A stretch of DNA of 64,000 bases. Origin: an uncultured Bacteroidia bacterium (GTDB taxonomy: Bacteria > Bacteroidota > Bacteroidia > Bacteroidales > Prolixibacteraceae). The notes under the pieces were generated by a model, which was given only the letters and a program-made list of their open reading frames with translations, had not been told where the DNA came from and made no database searches. Below, one piece after another: positions 1 through 8,422 of the stretch. A program made the translations under genes and the position numbers. Location: assembly GCA_903923905.1 (NCBI GenBank), contig CAIXZH010000024.1:124001-188000 (forward strand). The letters are read 5' to 3'. Numbering within the stretch: position 1 is the first letter of the stretch; every line of letters starts with the position of its first letter.

Positions 1-1585
1 TAATTGTAAGCTGTTCGCTGCCTAAAGCATGAAAAGTTATCCGATTATCGCCTCGTTTTAAACAGTATACCGGAACGATATATGCATAGACGATTTCGTT
101 TTTCTTCAGGTTTTGCGCCCTTTGGAACAGGTTTACATATTCAGGTTTTTGAATATTTATCTCTTGATTATTCACAAAAAGTTCAAATTTTCCAGGATGG
201 TCTGAACGGAGAAAAAGAATTGCCTCTTCAGGTACATCCTTCTTCGGATTATCGCCCACAAAAATGGTTACTGCAGAAATTTTTTCCAATGAAACTTTCA
301 GTGGAAGTGGTGTTTCGGGCCGGTATCCGTAGGCTGCTGCCCCCCCATCTTCGACACAATAGATTTTATTCCGTTTTTGTAAAGTTTCCAATGAGCCCAT
401 TTCATTTAAAAGTCCGGGCATGATCACATCACAGACATATCCGCCATCCTGCAAATGCAACTTGCTGTTATATTTTGACTTATACGCGTCAAAAAAATAA
501 TTGAACAGATAAATGCCATCGCCACCCTGGGCCAGGATATGGGAAGCCATTCCACGAAACATCCCATGAGAATAGAATTGCCGGTCATCATATCCGCCAT
601 CATCAATTGAAGCGTAGACAGGGATGGATAGATTGCCCAGTCCAGCTTTAAATCCGGCAACCGGAATGGCCGGATTTCCTTTCCAATGGACCCCTATCGA
701 GATAAAGTCAAGTAATCCAAGCCGATCCCACTCTTTCACATCCAATCCTTTTTTCAGACAAAAATCGAGGTCAACCGGTACACGGGCAGACAAAAGAATT
801 TTCTTACCGCGCCGGGCAGATAACTCATCAATTTTTGTTTTGACCGCCCTGACAAGCTCTGTGATCAGATGTGCATTCTTTTCTCCTTCATCACTTTTAA
901 AATAAACGATAAACCGCATAAAATCAAGATCATATCCATCCAATAGTTTTCCGTATTTATCCAGCTGTTCAGTGATCATATTCAATTTTTGCTCCCTGAC
1001 TTCCTTAAATGCATAGTTTAAGGCTCCTTTGCTTTTCCATCCAATGTCTTCATTGATCCAGTATTGAGGATGAGCTCTCCAGAAATCGGTATATTCAACC
1101 GGACAATGGGAGGTGGTATCGTTAAAATGAAGGTCGTTCATCCTGTAGGTGATAAATGATTCCATCTTTTTTTCCTTTGCCCTTTTAAGACATGCATCAA
1201 TAATATCTGTCCCCTCCTTCTCCAGGTTCAGGTGGTTCCGGAAGTAGCTGACCATGTATTTATAGTTTGCCGTATCTTTTCCGCAATCCAATGTACCGTT
1301 GCGGTCATCGCCGAATACCCGGCCGTATTTTGACCGGTAATAGGGATAATCGCTTCCGCTGCAGATCATAAAGGTGGTTACCTGCGTGTTCGCGTAATTG
1401 TCAACATAGGCATTGACATCCGCCAATGACAATGGTCGCTGATTAAACAGGAAATTGCCCAGGACAATGGTGCCGTCACAGTTGTGAATCAGGCGGTGGC
1501 TGAGCTGTTGTTCTTTCGGACTACCGAATGAAAGACTTCCCAAAAGTAAAAAGAGACCCCATAAACTCGTCATTCTGATTTTCAT
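1..1585 (-). CDS. Secreted TIM-barrel glycosidase-like protein (GHL10-like), 3' part outside window
   Basis: The minus-strand frame is open from an ATG at 1585 to the window edge, about 528 codons with no stop, so the C-terminus is missing. The protein starts with a signal peptide (MKIRMTSLWGLFLLLGSLSF). The middle has the layout of GHL10/DUF187-type TIM barrels: an HPQYWI segment, then NYAFKEVREQ, then a strand ending LDFMRF that carries the likely active-site acidic residues, and later a strand with SIGVHWKG. The last ~120 visible residues look like a beta-sandwich. The family acts on glycans outside the cytoplasm, but the substrate is unknown. It lies 10 bp downstream of the truncated beta-helix gene on the same strand and probably belongs to the same transcript. 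The gene is certainly real; the family assignment is by fold pattern only. Confidence 0.75.
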   Translation of the reverse strand, partial: MKIRMTSLWGLFLLLGSLSFGSPKEQQLSHRLIHNCDGTIVLGNFLFNQRPLSLADVNAYVDNYANTQVTTFMICSGSDYPYYRSKYGRVFGDDRNGTLDCGKDTANYKYMVSYFRNHLNLEKEGTDIIDACLKRAKEKKMESFITYRMNDLHFNDTTSHCPVEYTDFWRAHPQYWINEDIGWKSKGALNYAFKEVREQKLNMITEQLDKYGKLLDGYDLDFMRFIVYFKSDEGEKNAHLITELVRAVKTKIDELSARRGKKILLSARVPVDLDFCLKKGLDVKEWDRLGLLDFISIGVHWKGNPAIPVAGFKAGLGNLSIPVYASIDDGGYDDRQFYSHGMFRGMASHILAQGGDGIYLFNYFFDAYKSKYNSKLHLQDGGYVCDVIMPGLLNEMGSLETLQKRNKIYCVEDGGAAAYGYRPETPLPLKVSLEKISAVTIFVGDNPKKDVPEEAILFLRSDHPGKFELFVNNQEINIQKPEYVNLFQRAQNLKKNEIVYAYIVPVYCLKRGDNRITFHALGSEQLTI

Positions 1586-1595
1586 AACTACAGGA

Positions 1596-3236
1596 CTATT
1601 TATTAATTTTTGATTGGTTAACTGGTTTTCCGTTTTTAAGAATTCCTATTTTATCAAATTGTATCGGCTGAAAACCAGACACTTTTTTGAATACTACCGA
1701 TGAACTTTTTAGTTTGAAGTTTTGGTTCTTTTCACTGACAAACCCCGGATCTTCATTTACGATGAGGTTATTTTCTGAATATTCAACCCGTTTAAAGTTA
1801 TTACACACCACCCCTATCCTGACAAATACGTTTCTGTCGATCACATTGCGTTTGGGAAGACCTGGATTGTCAGTCCAGTATTTGGCCAATTCCGGATATT
1901 TTAGACTATAGGGAGGCTGATTATATCTGATTTCATTCAGATCCTGTTCGAAGAGATTACCCGGGGCGATCCATGGCATTGCCCAATCATACGACTGCAG
2001 ACGATCGTCAATATCAATGGTCCGTTTGCAATCGATGAAAATGTTATTTACATAGGGATTATCGCTTCCCCCGCCAATCAGAACCGTCTTACTTCCGGCC
2101 TTGTAGAATACATTTCCGAAGACCTTCATACCACAGGCTCCATCGTCGTGGTAAATGGCGGATGAAGAGTGGATGTCACTGATGTTGTGAAAATAGTTAA
2201 ACTGTACCAGGTGTCCTCTTTCCGAAGGATTACGTCCATAATAGAGCGCTCCCACATCGTCAGTTACCATGCAAACATCATGGATATTATTGTATTCGAT
2301 CAGATGATCATTCCCTGTAAGCTGGATTGCAAAATGTGGGGCGTTGAAAATTTCGCAATGTGAAATCCGGTTACCAACGCCCATGATCTGTACACCTGGA
2401 CAGTAGGTTTTCGAAATCCGGTTATAATTGCTGATACTGCAATATTCGACAAAATTTCCGGCAGCCTCAAGGGTTTTCCGATCGCCTCCGCCAAGATGGA
2501 TCCCTCCTGCACCTGTTTGGTCAATAACACAATTCTGAAATCCGTTGTTTTTACCAACAGGACCTTCCGGATTATCTGAAATGGCTGCAGCATACGAGCC
2601 CATATTCTGTATGGTACAATTTTTAAGCAAACAATCCGATGAACTTTTGATCTCTAAGGCAATCCCACGTGAACATTCAAATGCAATTCTCTGAATGGTG
2701 ATACCTGAAGCCTGGTTTAATTCCATCAATGGTTTCTCAAACAGTGAAAGTTCAAGTGTTTTAATTTCTTCGTTCTTGTAAAAGTAAAGGATCCCCTCCT
2801 TGCGATCGATATAAAATTCCCCGGGAGCATCAATTTCTTCAGGTATATTGTAGGCATACCAGGCATTCCAGGGTGATCCGGCTACGATACCATACCTATG
2901 GGGCTGAGCGGTTGAGAATGTTTTTGCAACAGTATCAATGGCTGCCAGTTTCAGGGCATCATCGGCCCAACCGTAATGAAAGTAACCCGTAATCCAGATA
3001 TCCTCCGCTGACTTCCAACATGACGGACGATTTCCGGCATAGATAAATTTACCTCCGAGTTTACCGTTGTCACCATCTGCCAAAACCGAACCTTTTTCCA
3101 TGACTTTCTCAATCCTAACGTTTGAATCGTTGGGCCAGCGCGACATATGGCCTGGTTTTCCATTGATAATAAGTTCCATCCATGCAAAATCAAGCAGGTT
3201 TCCAAATCCAACCTGCTTCAGATTTCCGTAAAGTCT
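1596..3236 (-). pseudogene. 5'-truncated right-handed beta-helix (GH141-like) protein
   Basis: The frame from the first in-frame ATG (3179) encodes 527 residues. The same frame reads sensibly upstream to about 3236 (LYGNLKQVGFGNLLDF, then AWMELIINGKP), which matches the segment before 'NGK..ARWPN' in this family. Signal peptide and N-terminal ~150-200 residues are absent. The body has repeated N-rich beta-helix turns such as NNIFIDC and YNNIHDV, with the family-typical VGALYYG stretch. Upstream the sequence runs directly, in another frame, into a GH29 gene that lacks its own 3' end, so the two genes were joined by a deletion. No start codon with an export signal remains, so the product is unlikely to be exported or folded. 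Relatives are GH141-type fucosidases/xylanases and other helix enzymes. An assembly error is the main alternative. Confidence 0.75.
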
Positions 3237-4123
3237 CCCATGCGAATCCCGTTTCCATGCGGATTATCAGGATTTGTCACATTTGACCAGCGGTCGTTAA
3301 TCACAATACCGGGTTGCAGCGAACGGATCCAGGCATACACCTGCACAGTGTGCATATCGTTTATTCCCCGGAACCACATCCCATCGAGCCAAAGAAGATC
3401 AATTTTTCCGTATCGTGTTAATAGTTCCTCCATTTGTTTCAACACATATCCGAGCATCTGCTCGTAAGCCTTAGAATTGGCAATTGAATCGGTAATAGGG
3501 GGGATAATGTCGTTCCTTTTGTCATAGTCGAATTCGCTGGGATGCCTGAATCCCGGGAAATGCCAATCCTGGGGGGAAAAATAAAAACCAACTTTTAATC
3601 CGTTTGCTCTGCAGGCTTCCACATAAGGTTTCAGCAGATCTCGTCTGTTCATGTACTGTTTGGTGCCAATGCCATACTTTGAAGGCCAGAGCGCATAGCC
3701 ATCGTGATGCCTTGTAGTCAGCACCGCATAAGTAAACCCAGCTTTTTTCGCAGCTTTCAACCACTTGTCCGGATCATATTTTTGAGGATTAAACCGGTCG
3801 GCCAGTACATAATATTTATCCGGCGGAGAGACTTTTCCTCCGTATGTATAATGGGCTATCATATCCCAGGAAGGCTGTGCTCCTTCTACGCTGTGAATCC
3901 CCCAATGCATAAAAAGGCCCAGGCTGGCATCGGGAAACCATTGCGCATCCGGATGGGGATTCGGAAAAACAAGTCCTCTCTTCAGCGGAGTCGAAATAAC
4001 CTGATGGGCCCGATCGATATCCATTTTATCTATTTTATACGATTCAGGATGAGAATTCAATTGAGCGGATGCTGCACAGCCAATCCCCAACAGAAAAATC
4101 AGGTTCAGAATTTCTTTTATCAT
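3218..4123 (-). pseudogene. 3'-truncated GH29 alpha-L-fucosidase
   Basis: ATG at 4123 is preferred over the longer frame opening at 4156 because it starts a clean signal peptide (MIKEILNLIFLLGIGCAASA). About 301 residues follow. Hallmarks of GH29 are present: FMHWGIHS near 72-79, TTRHHDGYALW near 136-146, and the strand LLWLDGMW, whose Asp (about 247) is the expected nucleophile of this retaining family. The frame continues to INDRWS and GDFT, where GH29 proteins normally go on for 100-200 residues with the WE..MTMND..WGY and GGN.LLNVGP segments. Here it ends three codons later. Sequence past the break belongs to the neighbouring beta-helix gene. The protein would lack the rest of its barrel and any C-terminal domain, so activity is doubtful. 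A separate GH29 tail remnant lies at 29,870-30,117. Confidence 0.8.
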
Positions 4124-4179
4124 TCTTTGGTTAGTTATTCGTAATTGTTTTTCCACTTATATACATCAATATCTGATCA

Positions 4180-6315
4180 TTAATATTCACGATAGGCATT
4201 TCGGATGACTACCTGATCAAATTGATTGGCAATTTCGGGATCAAACTGAGCCAATTTTTTCCAATCCTCTGTACCATAAACTCCTGCCTGAGCATAATCG
4301 AAGAGCTTGAATCCTATTTTACGGATTAGACCAGTATTTCTTATATGAAAATCGAATTGAGCCGGATTGACAAAGCCGGGATCGGCAATCGCTGAATGGA
4401 GATCTTTCCCTGATTTCTGCCATTCGGCAAACGACAATTTAGCAAAACGGACATCTTTGGTCCGGGTATCCCAGTAGGAATTATGATCACTAACGATTCT
4501 TATCTTTTCCCATATACTACTTAACAAATTGCCCGATCCAAAAAAAATTATATTGTTGGTAAATGTGAACGACAAATGATCCTCCAACCTTGAAGCCTGA
4601 AGTGTTGATTTCATATTATTGGCAAAAATGTTGTTTCTGATCTCATTCTCCTTGCCGTAATGCTGATGAAAACCTGCTATTTTACAGTTATAGACGAGGT
4701 TATTCTCCAGGGTAATTCCTGTTGAGCCCTCGTCGGTATACATTCCCCAGCCACCGTAATCGAATGAAAAAACGTGGTGAATGACATTATTAGTAATTGT
4801 GGTTCCCTCCGATGAACCAAGGCAGTAGACTCCCCCCATATCGCACAGCTCGCCCCAGCCCAGATGATGAATATGATTAAACGCGACGGTATTTCTTTTG
4901 GAAGGGCTGAAGGCATAACCCCAGACCCAGCCTACCGAAACCCCAGAATAACGGAAATCGGCAATCTCATTATGGGTGATGCGGCTGTCGCTGGCATGAA
5001 ATAAGATCACCCCAACTGCACAAGGAAAAACAAATCCGCCGGACCGGATGATATTGTTGTCGACGATGATATTGCGGGTCAGGTGGTCCGGATTGGCAGG
5101 AATAGCCAGATCCCCGATTTTCACACCTCCGGCGCCCAGGTCATGAAAATAACAATGTTCAATCGTGCAATCGGAGCATGCCTTACGAAACCATAAAGCA
5201 TTGGTTCCTATATGAGCAATTTCACAATTAACGAACTGAATTTTTTGGGCAAAATCGGCCACAATAACTGCTTCAATTGGGAAAGCTGCCTGAGCCTGTT
5301 CATTACCGGAATAGGGCATAGTGTATCCTGTAAATTGAAAAGAAAGGTTCTCGAACCGGATATTTTCCACCTTTTTCCCCGTTTTTTCACTGCCGCTGAT
5401 CGTTACAAAACGATCGGTGACCGGCGCGATTACATTAAGGTTGTCGATGGTTTGTCCTGGAAGCGGCATGTAATACAGGTAGCCCGATCGTTCAAGAAAC
5501 CACTCGCCGCAGGTATCCAGCGCAGCCTTAAAGTTTTCGAGCGTAAATCGCGACTTGGTATCTATTCGGTTATATGACTTTGCAGCTGTTCCAACAACAA
5601 ATGCCATCGATGTTTTTTGATCAAATGAATATACCCGGTTTCGTGTATTGTCCCAGTTGTGATAAAATGTAATCACAGAGTTTTCATAATCCTCTTTTGA
5701 ATATTGGGCGACCTGAGCGGCTCCGTCAGGGAAAAGGGTAAACCGCTGTATCGCAAGCTCAGGAGTTTTGGCCTCTCCCGTTAGCAAAATGGTATCCGAG
5801 GCATTTTTAAGATGGTAAAATCCGGTATTGGGAGATTTTGCCCTGACAGCCCGTTTCCCGTTGACATATAACTGCTCAAAGTACCAGCCATATTGAGCCA
5901 CTTCCGGCACCTTTGTCCGCCAGAGGGTTTCGGAAATCTTTTCGAAACCCATTATCGGTTTGCCCCCGTAAAAAACAGGGTGTGTACCCTCATCTGCCTT
6001 GAAGGTAACGGGAGAATCAGCGGTTCCGGAATCATCCGGATTAAGGATCAGAGGTTCGGTCATGAAATATTTTCCCTCTCCAATAATCACCTCAACAGGG
6101 CTATTGATTCCACCATTAATTCTCAAACTTCTTAACTGATTAACCGCTCCGCTTAAACTTGCCAAAGGCAACTCCTTTGTCCCCGGATTCCCATCATTTC
6201 CCGATTCAGACACATAGACTTTAAGGTTGGCAGCATAGTTCTTCTGTACTGAGCAGATCAGACAGATGGCCAATAATGCACCCAGGAAATGAATTATTCT
6301 ACGGTTTGTTCTCAT
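4180..6315 (-). CDS. GH141-like right-handed parallel beta-helix glycosidase
   Basis: This is a 711-residue exported protein with a signal peptide of about 28 residues. It then has the YVSESGNDGNPGT start typical of parallel beta-helix enzymes, a jelly-roll-like insert with the QLYVNGKRAVRA segment (about 145-160), and a long helix of N-rich coils. The region DMGGVYCLG, HHVFSFDYGGWGMYTDEG and GFHQHYG resembles GH141, the family that includes the BT1002 rhamnogalacturonan-II fucosidase and a xylanase. Acidic residues on these strands are the plausible catalytic pair. It is expected to act in the periplasm on a plant- or algal-type side chain. It is complete, with a 57-bp gap to the GH29 start and a 51-bp gap to the next beta-helix gene, consistent with one operon. 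The family call is by remembered motifs; substrate is inference. Confidence 0.75.
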   Translation of the reverse strand: MRTNRRIIHFLGALLAICLICSVQKNYAANLKVYVSESGNDGNPGTKELPLASLSGAVNQLRSLRINGGINSPVEVIIGEGKYFMTEPLILNPDDSGTADSPVTFKADEGTHPVFYGGKPIMGFEKISETLWRTKVPEVAQYGWYFEQLYVNGKRAVRAKSPNTGFYHLKNASDTILLTGEAKTPELAIQRFTLFPDGAAQVAQYSKEDYENSVITFYHNWDNTRNRVYSFDQKTSMAFVVGTAAKSYNRIDTKSRFTLENFKAALDTCGEWFLERSGYLYYMPLPGQTIDNLNVIAPVTDRFVTISGSEKTGKKVENIRFENLSFQFTGYTMPYSGNEQAQAAFPIEAVIVADFAQKIQFVNCEIAHIGTNALWFRKACSDCTIEHCYFHDLGAGGVKIGDLAIPANPDHLTRNIIVDNNIIRSGGFVFPCAVGVILFHASDSRITHNEIADFRYSGVSVGWVWGYAFSPSKRNTVAFNHIHHLGWGELCDMGGVYCLGSSEGTTITNNVIHHVFSFDYGGWGMYTDEGSTGITLENNLVYNCKIAGFHQHYGKENEIRNNIFANNMKSTLQASRLEDHLSFTFTNNIIFFGSGNLLSSIWEKIRIVSDHNSYWDTRTKDVRFAKLSFAEWQKSGKDLHSAIADPGFVNPAQFDFHIRNTGLIRKIGFKLFDYAQAGVYGTEDWKKLAQFDPEIANQFDQVVIRNAYREY

Positions 6316-6366
6316 CGTTAATATATTAGATGTTAAGTAATTAATTATTATTAATTTTTATTTTAA

Positions 6367-8394
6367 TCATCGGATATCCGGATTTTTCCCGTCCGGAGAT
6401 ATCTCTTCCCTATTTAGTATATCCTGATACTTGGGTTCAATTCCCGCCTGATCCATGATGGTGATTGCTTCTGCCGGCCATTGATTGTCAGTTATACGGA
6501 TATTACCGGACTCTTCGGCTTTTGTATCAGGCTCATTATCATCACCGGCACCATTTCCACACCACAGTTTAGGGCATTGCCAGTAATTATTATTGAAATT
6601 GAGATTTGGATGACTCGTATGGGTCCCATTCTGAAAGGCAGAGGTGCAATTGTTAATTACGTTGAAATCGAGCAGAATATTGTTCGCCCCGGGTCCGTCG
6701 GTATAGAGACCGGCCATCGCCCAGGAAGCGGCCCAACCATTTGGACTGAAAACGTTATAGGTATAATTATGATGGATGTGTGTCCCATTCCCCGAAACTG
6801 TTCCGAGAATATAGATTGCTCCGCCATCAGGGTTTGTCAGGCAAACGTCATGGACTTTGTTGTTACTAATCTCCCCATCCCTGTGCGGCGTTTGTTCTTT
6901 TCGCCATGACCATCCAACGCTAATCCCTGAATAGGTTAAGTTTCTCACCTCATTATGCTGAATCAGTAAATGGTCGGGAAGTGACGCATAAATTCCTACT
7001 GCATCGTTATAATCCCTCCCACAGTATTCAACAAGATTATTTCTGATGATATCATACTGACTTGATGCCTTTAAGTTTCGCAGGGCATCTCCTGAAACCA
7101 TCCAGGAGTAAAGGGAGTCTTTCAGATTTTGGTTCCCGGTTTTAGTAAACATCGGGTTCATCACAATTCCGTTTGCCGAAATATCGGTAAAAACATTCCC
7201 TTCAATGCGGTTATGGTCTGAATATGTGGAAAATACAAGACCAAAACCACCGGCATGCTTAAAAACATTCCGCTCAAAAAGGAGATGATTTGCAAGGGAT
7301 ACCTCTACCATACCGGGAATATCCATCCCAATTGCAGCCTGAGCACTGGTATAGCCGCGGTCATCAGGGGCTGTCCAGTTACTATATTGAAACGAAATTC
7401 CGCGAAACTCAATATCATGAACCCTATTCCCATTTGTTCCGGCAATATTGAGAATAGTTTCCAGTACAGGGACTACAACCTGGGCTTTGTCCATTTGCTC
7501 CCCTTTTCGGGGTATATAAAATAGATTTGTATTTTCAGAATCGAGATACCACTCCCCTTCTGCATCAAGAAACTCAAAGGCATTCTCCAGAATAAACGGT
7601 GCACGGTTGTCAATGAAAGGATGTTCAATCCCTACCTCGGGTAATCTGAATGAAAGTAATGTGGTGTCGCCTGTTGTGGAAAATGAAGCCAGACGGTATC
7701 TGAAATGTTGCCAGTAATGATTCACACAGCATTCAACCTCTCCAGGTTTTGCCAGGTTAGCAAGGAGCTTGGAAGCTATTTTGGGTTGATTTTTATTCCA
7801 TGAAAATATCCTGGCATAAGATCCTTTATCGCTTTTGCAGGTCATATTGGGGGTCCTGGCTCTCACGGCCCGTTGTCCGTTGACATAGAGCTGTCTGAAC
7901 CTCAGAGATCTTTCAATTTTGGCCTTCCAGATATTTTGCTTTTTATCAAACAGTGTCCATTGGGAGATGGCCCTACCTCCGCTTAGAATAGGAACCTCTC
8001 CCGGACAAGCCTGCCAGATCACTGTATATCCGTTAGTACCGCTGTCCCCAGGCAGGAAATTCAAGGTCGAATCCAACCGGTAAGTCCCACCCATCAAATG
8101 AATTACAATATTTTCTTTCATGGCAGAGGTGATACTCCGCACTTTTGCCTGAACGCCGGCCAAAGATCCGGGATGTTCCCGCGAAAATAAATTACCGGTG
8201 CCTCCGGGTGAAGCATAAAAGGTGAACCGGCCCTTGGAAATCTTATCAGCCGTGGATACAGCCGGCGCATCAACAGCCCAGGTCGTTGAAATTGGCAGAA
8301 CCAGAAACAAAACTGCGACTTTTGCAACTTTGCAAATCAGACTATTCAGGCAACTAAATTTCCGGTATAATAAAATAATTTTCATTTTGACCAT
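6367..8394 (-). CDS. Right-handed parallel beta-helix protein, GH141-related
   Basis: The product has 675 residues. Starts at 8394 (MVK) or 8385 (MKI) are both possible, and either gives a hydrophobic export segment before residue 45. The layout copies the 711-residue neighbour: FYASPGGTGN start, RQLYVNGQRAVRART insert, then N-rich coils with DGGAIYILG, AGLYTDGPG and SAFQNGTH. Overall similarity looks moderate, so this is an older paralogue rather than a recent copy. The D/E positions around GGAIY and YTDGPG correspond to those of the neighbour. Function is probably hydrolysis or lyase cleavage of a glycan side chain in the periplasm. It lies 28 bp downstream of the GH38 gene on the same strand. 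Confidence 0.7.
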   Translation of the reverse strand: MVKMKIILLYRKFSCLNSLICKVAKVAVLFLVLPISTTWAVDAPAVSTADKISKGRFTFYASPGGTGNLFSREHPGSLAGVQAKVRSITSAMKENIVIHLMGGTYRLDSTLNFLPGDSGTNGYTVIWQACPGEVPILSGGRAISQWTLFDKKQNIWKAKIERSLRFRQLYVNGQRAVRARTPNMTCKSDKGSYARIFSWNKNQPKIASKLLANLAKPGEVECCVNHYWQHFRYRLASFSTTGDTTLLSFRLPEVGIEHPFIDNRAPFILENAFEFLDAEGEWYLDSENTNLFYIPRKGEQMDKAQVVVPVLETILNIAGTNGNRVHDIEFRGISFQYSNWTAPDDRGYTSAQAAIGMDIPGMVEVSLANHLLFERNVFKHAGGFGLVFSTYSDHNRIEGNVFTDISANGIVMNPMFTKTGNQNLKDSLYSWMVSGDALRNLKASSQYDIIRNNLVEYCGRDYNDAVGIYASLPDHLLIQHNEVRNLTYSGISVGWSWRKEQTPHRDGEISNNKVHDVCLTNPDGGAIYILGTVSGNGTHIHHNYTYNVFSPNGWAASWAMAGLYTDGPGANNILLDFNVINNCTSAFQNGTHTSHPNLNFNNNYWQCPKLWCGNGAGDDNEPDTKAEESGNIRITDNQWPAEAITIMDQAGIEPKYQDILNREEISPDGKNPDIR

Positions 8395-8422
8395 TTAAAC
8401 AATCCGAATATTAAAATTATGA

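Noticed and set aside
3704-4144. 146-codon plus-strand ORF opposite GH29
   Set aside because: Shadow of the GH29 coding strand; no start signal, family match or context. The same applies to the other ORFs lying inside larger genes on the opposite strand.
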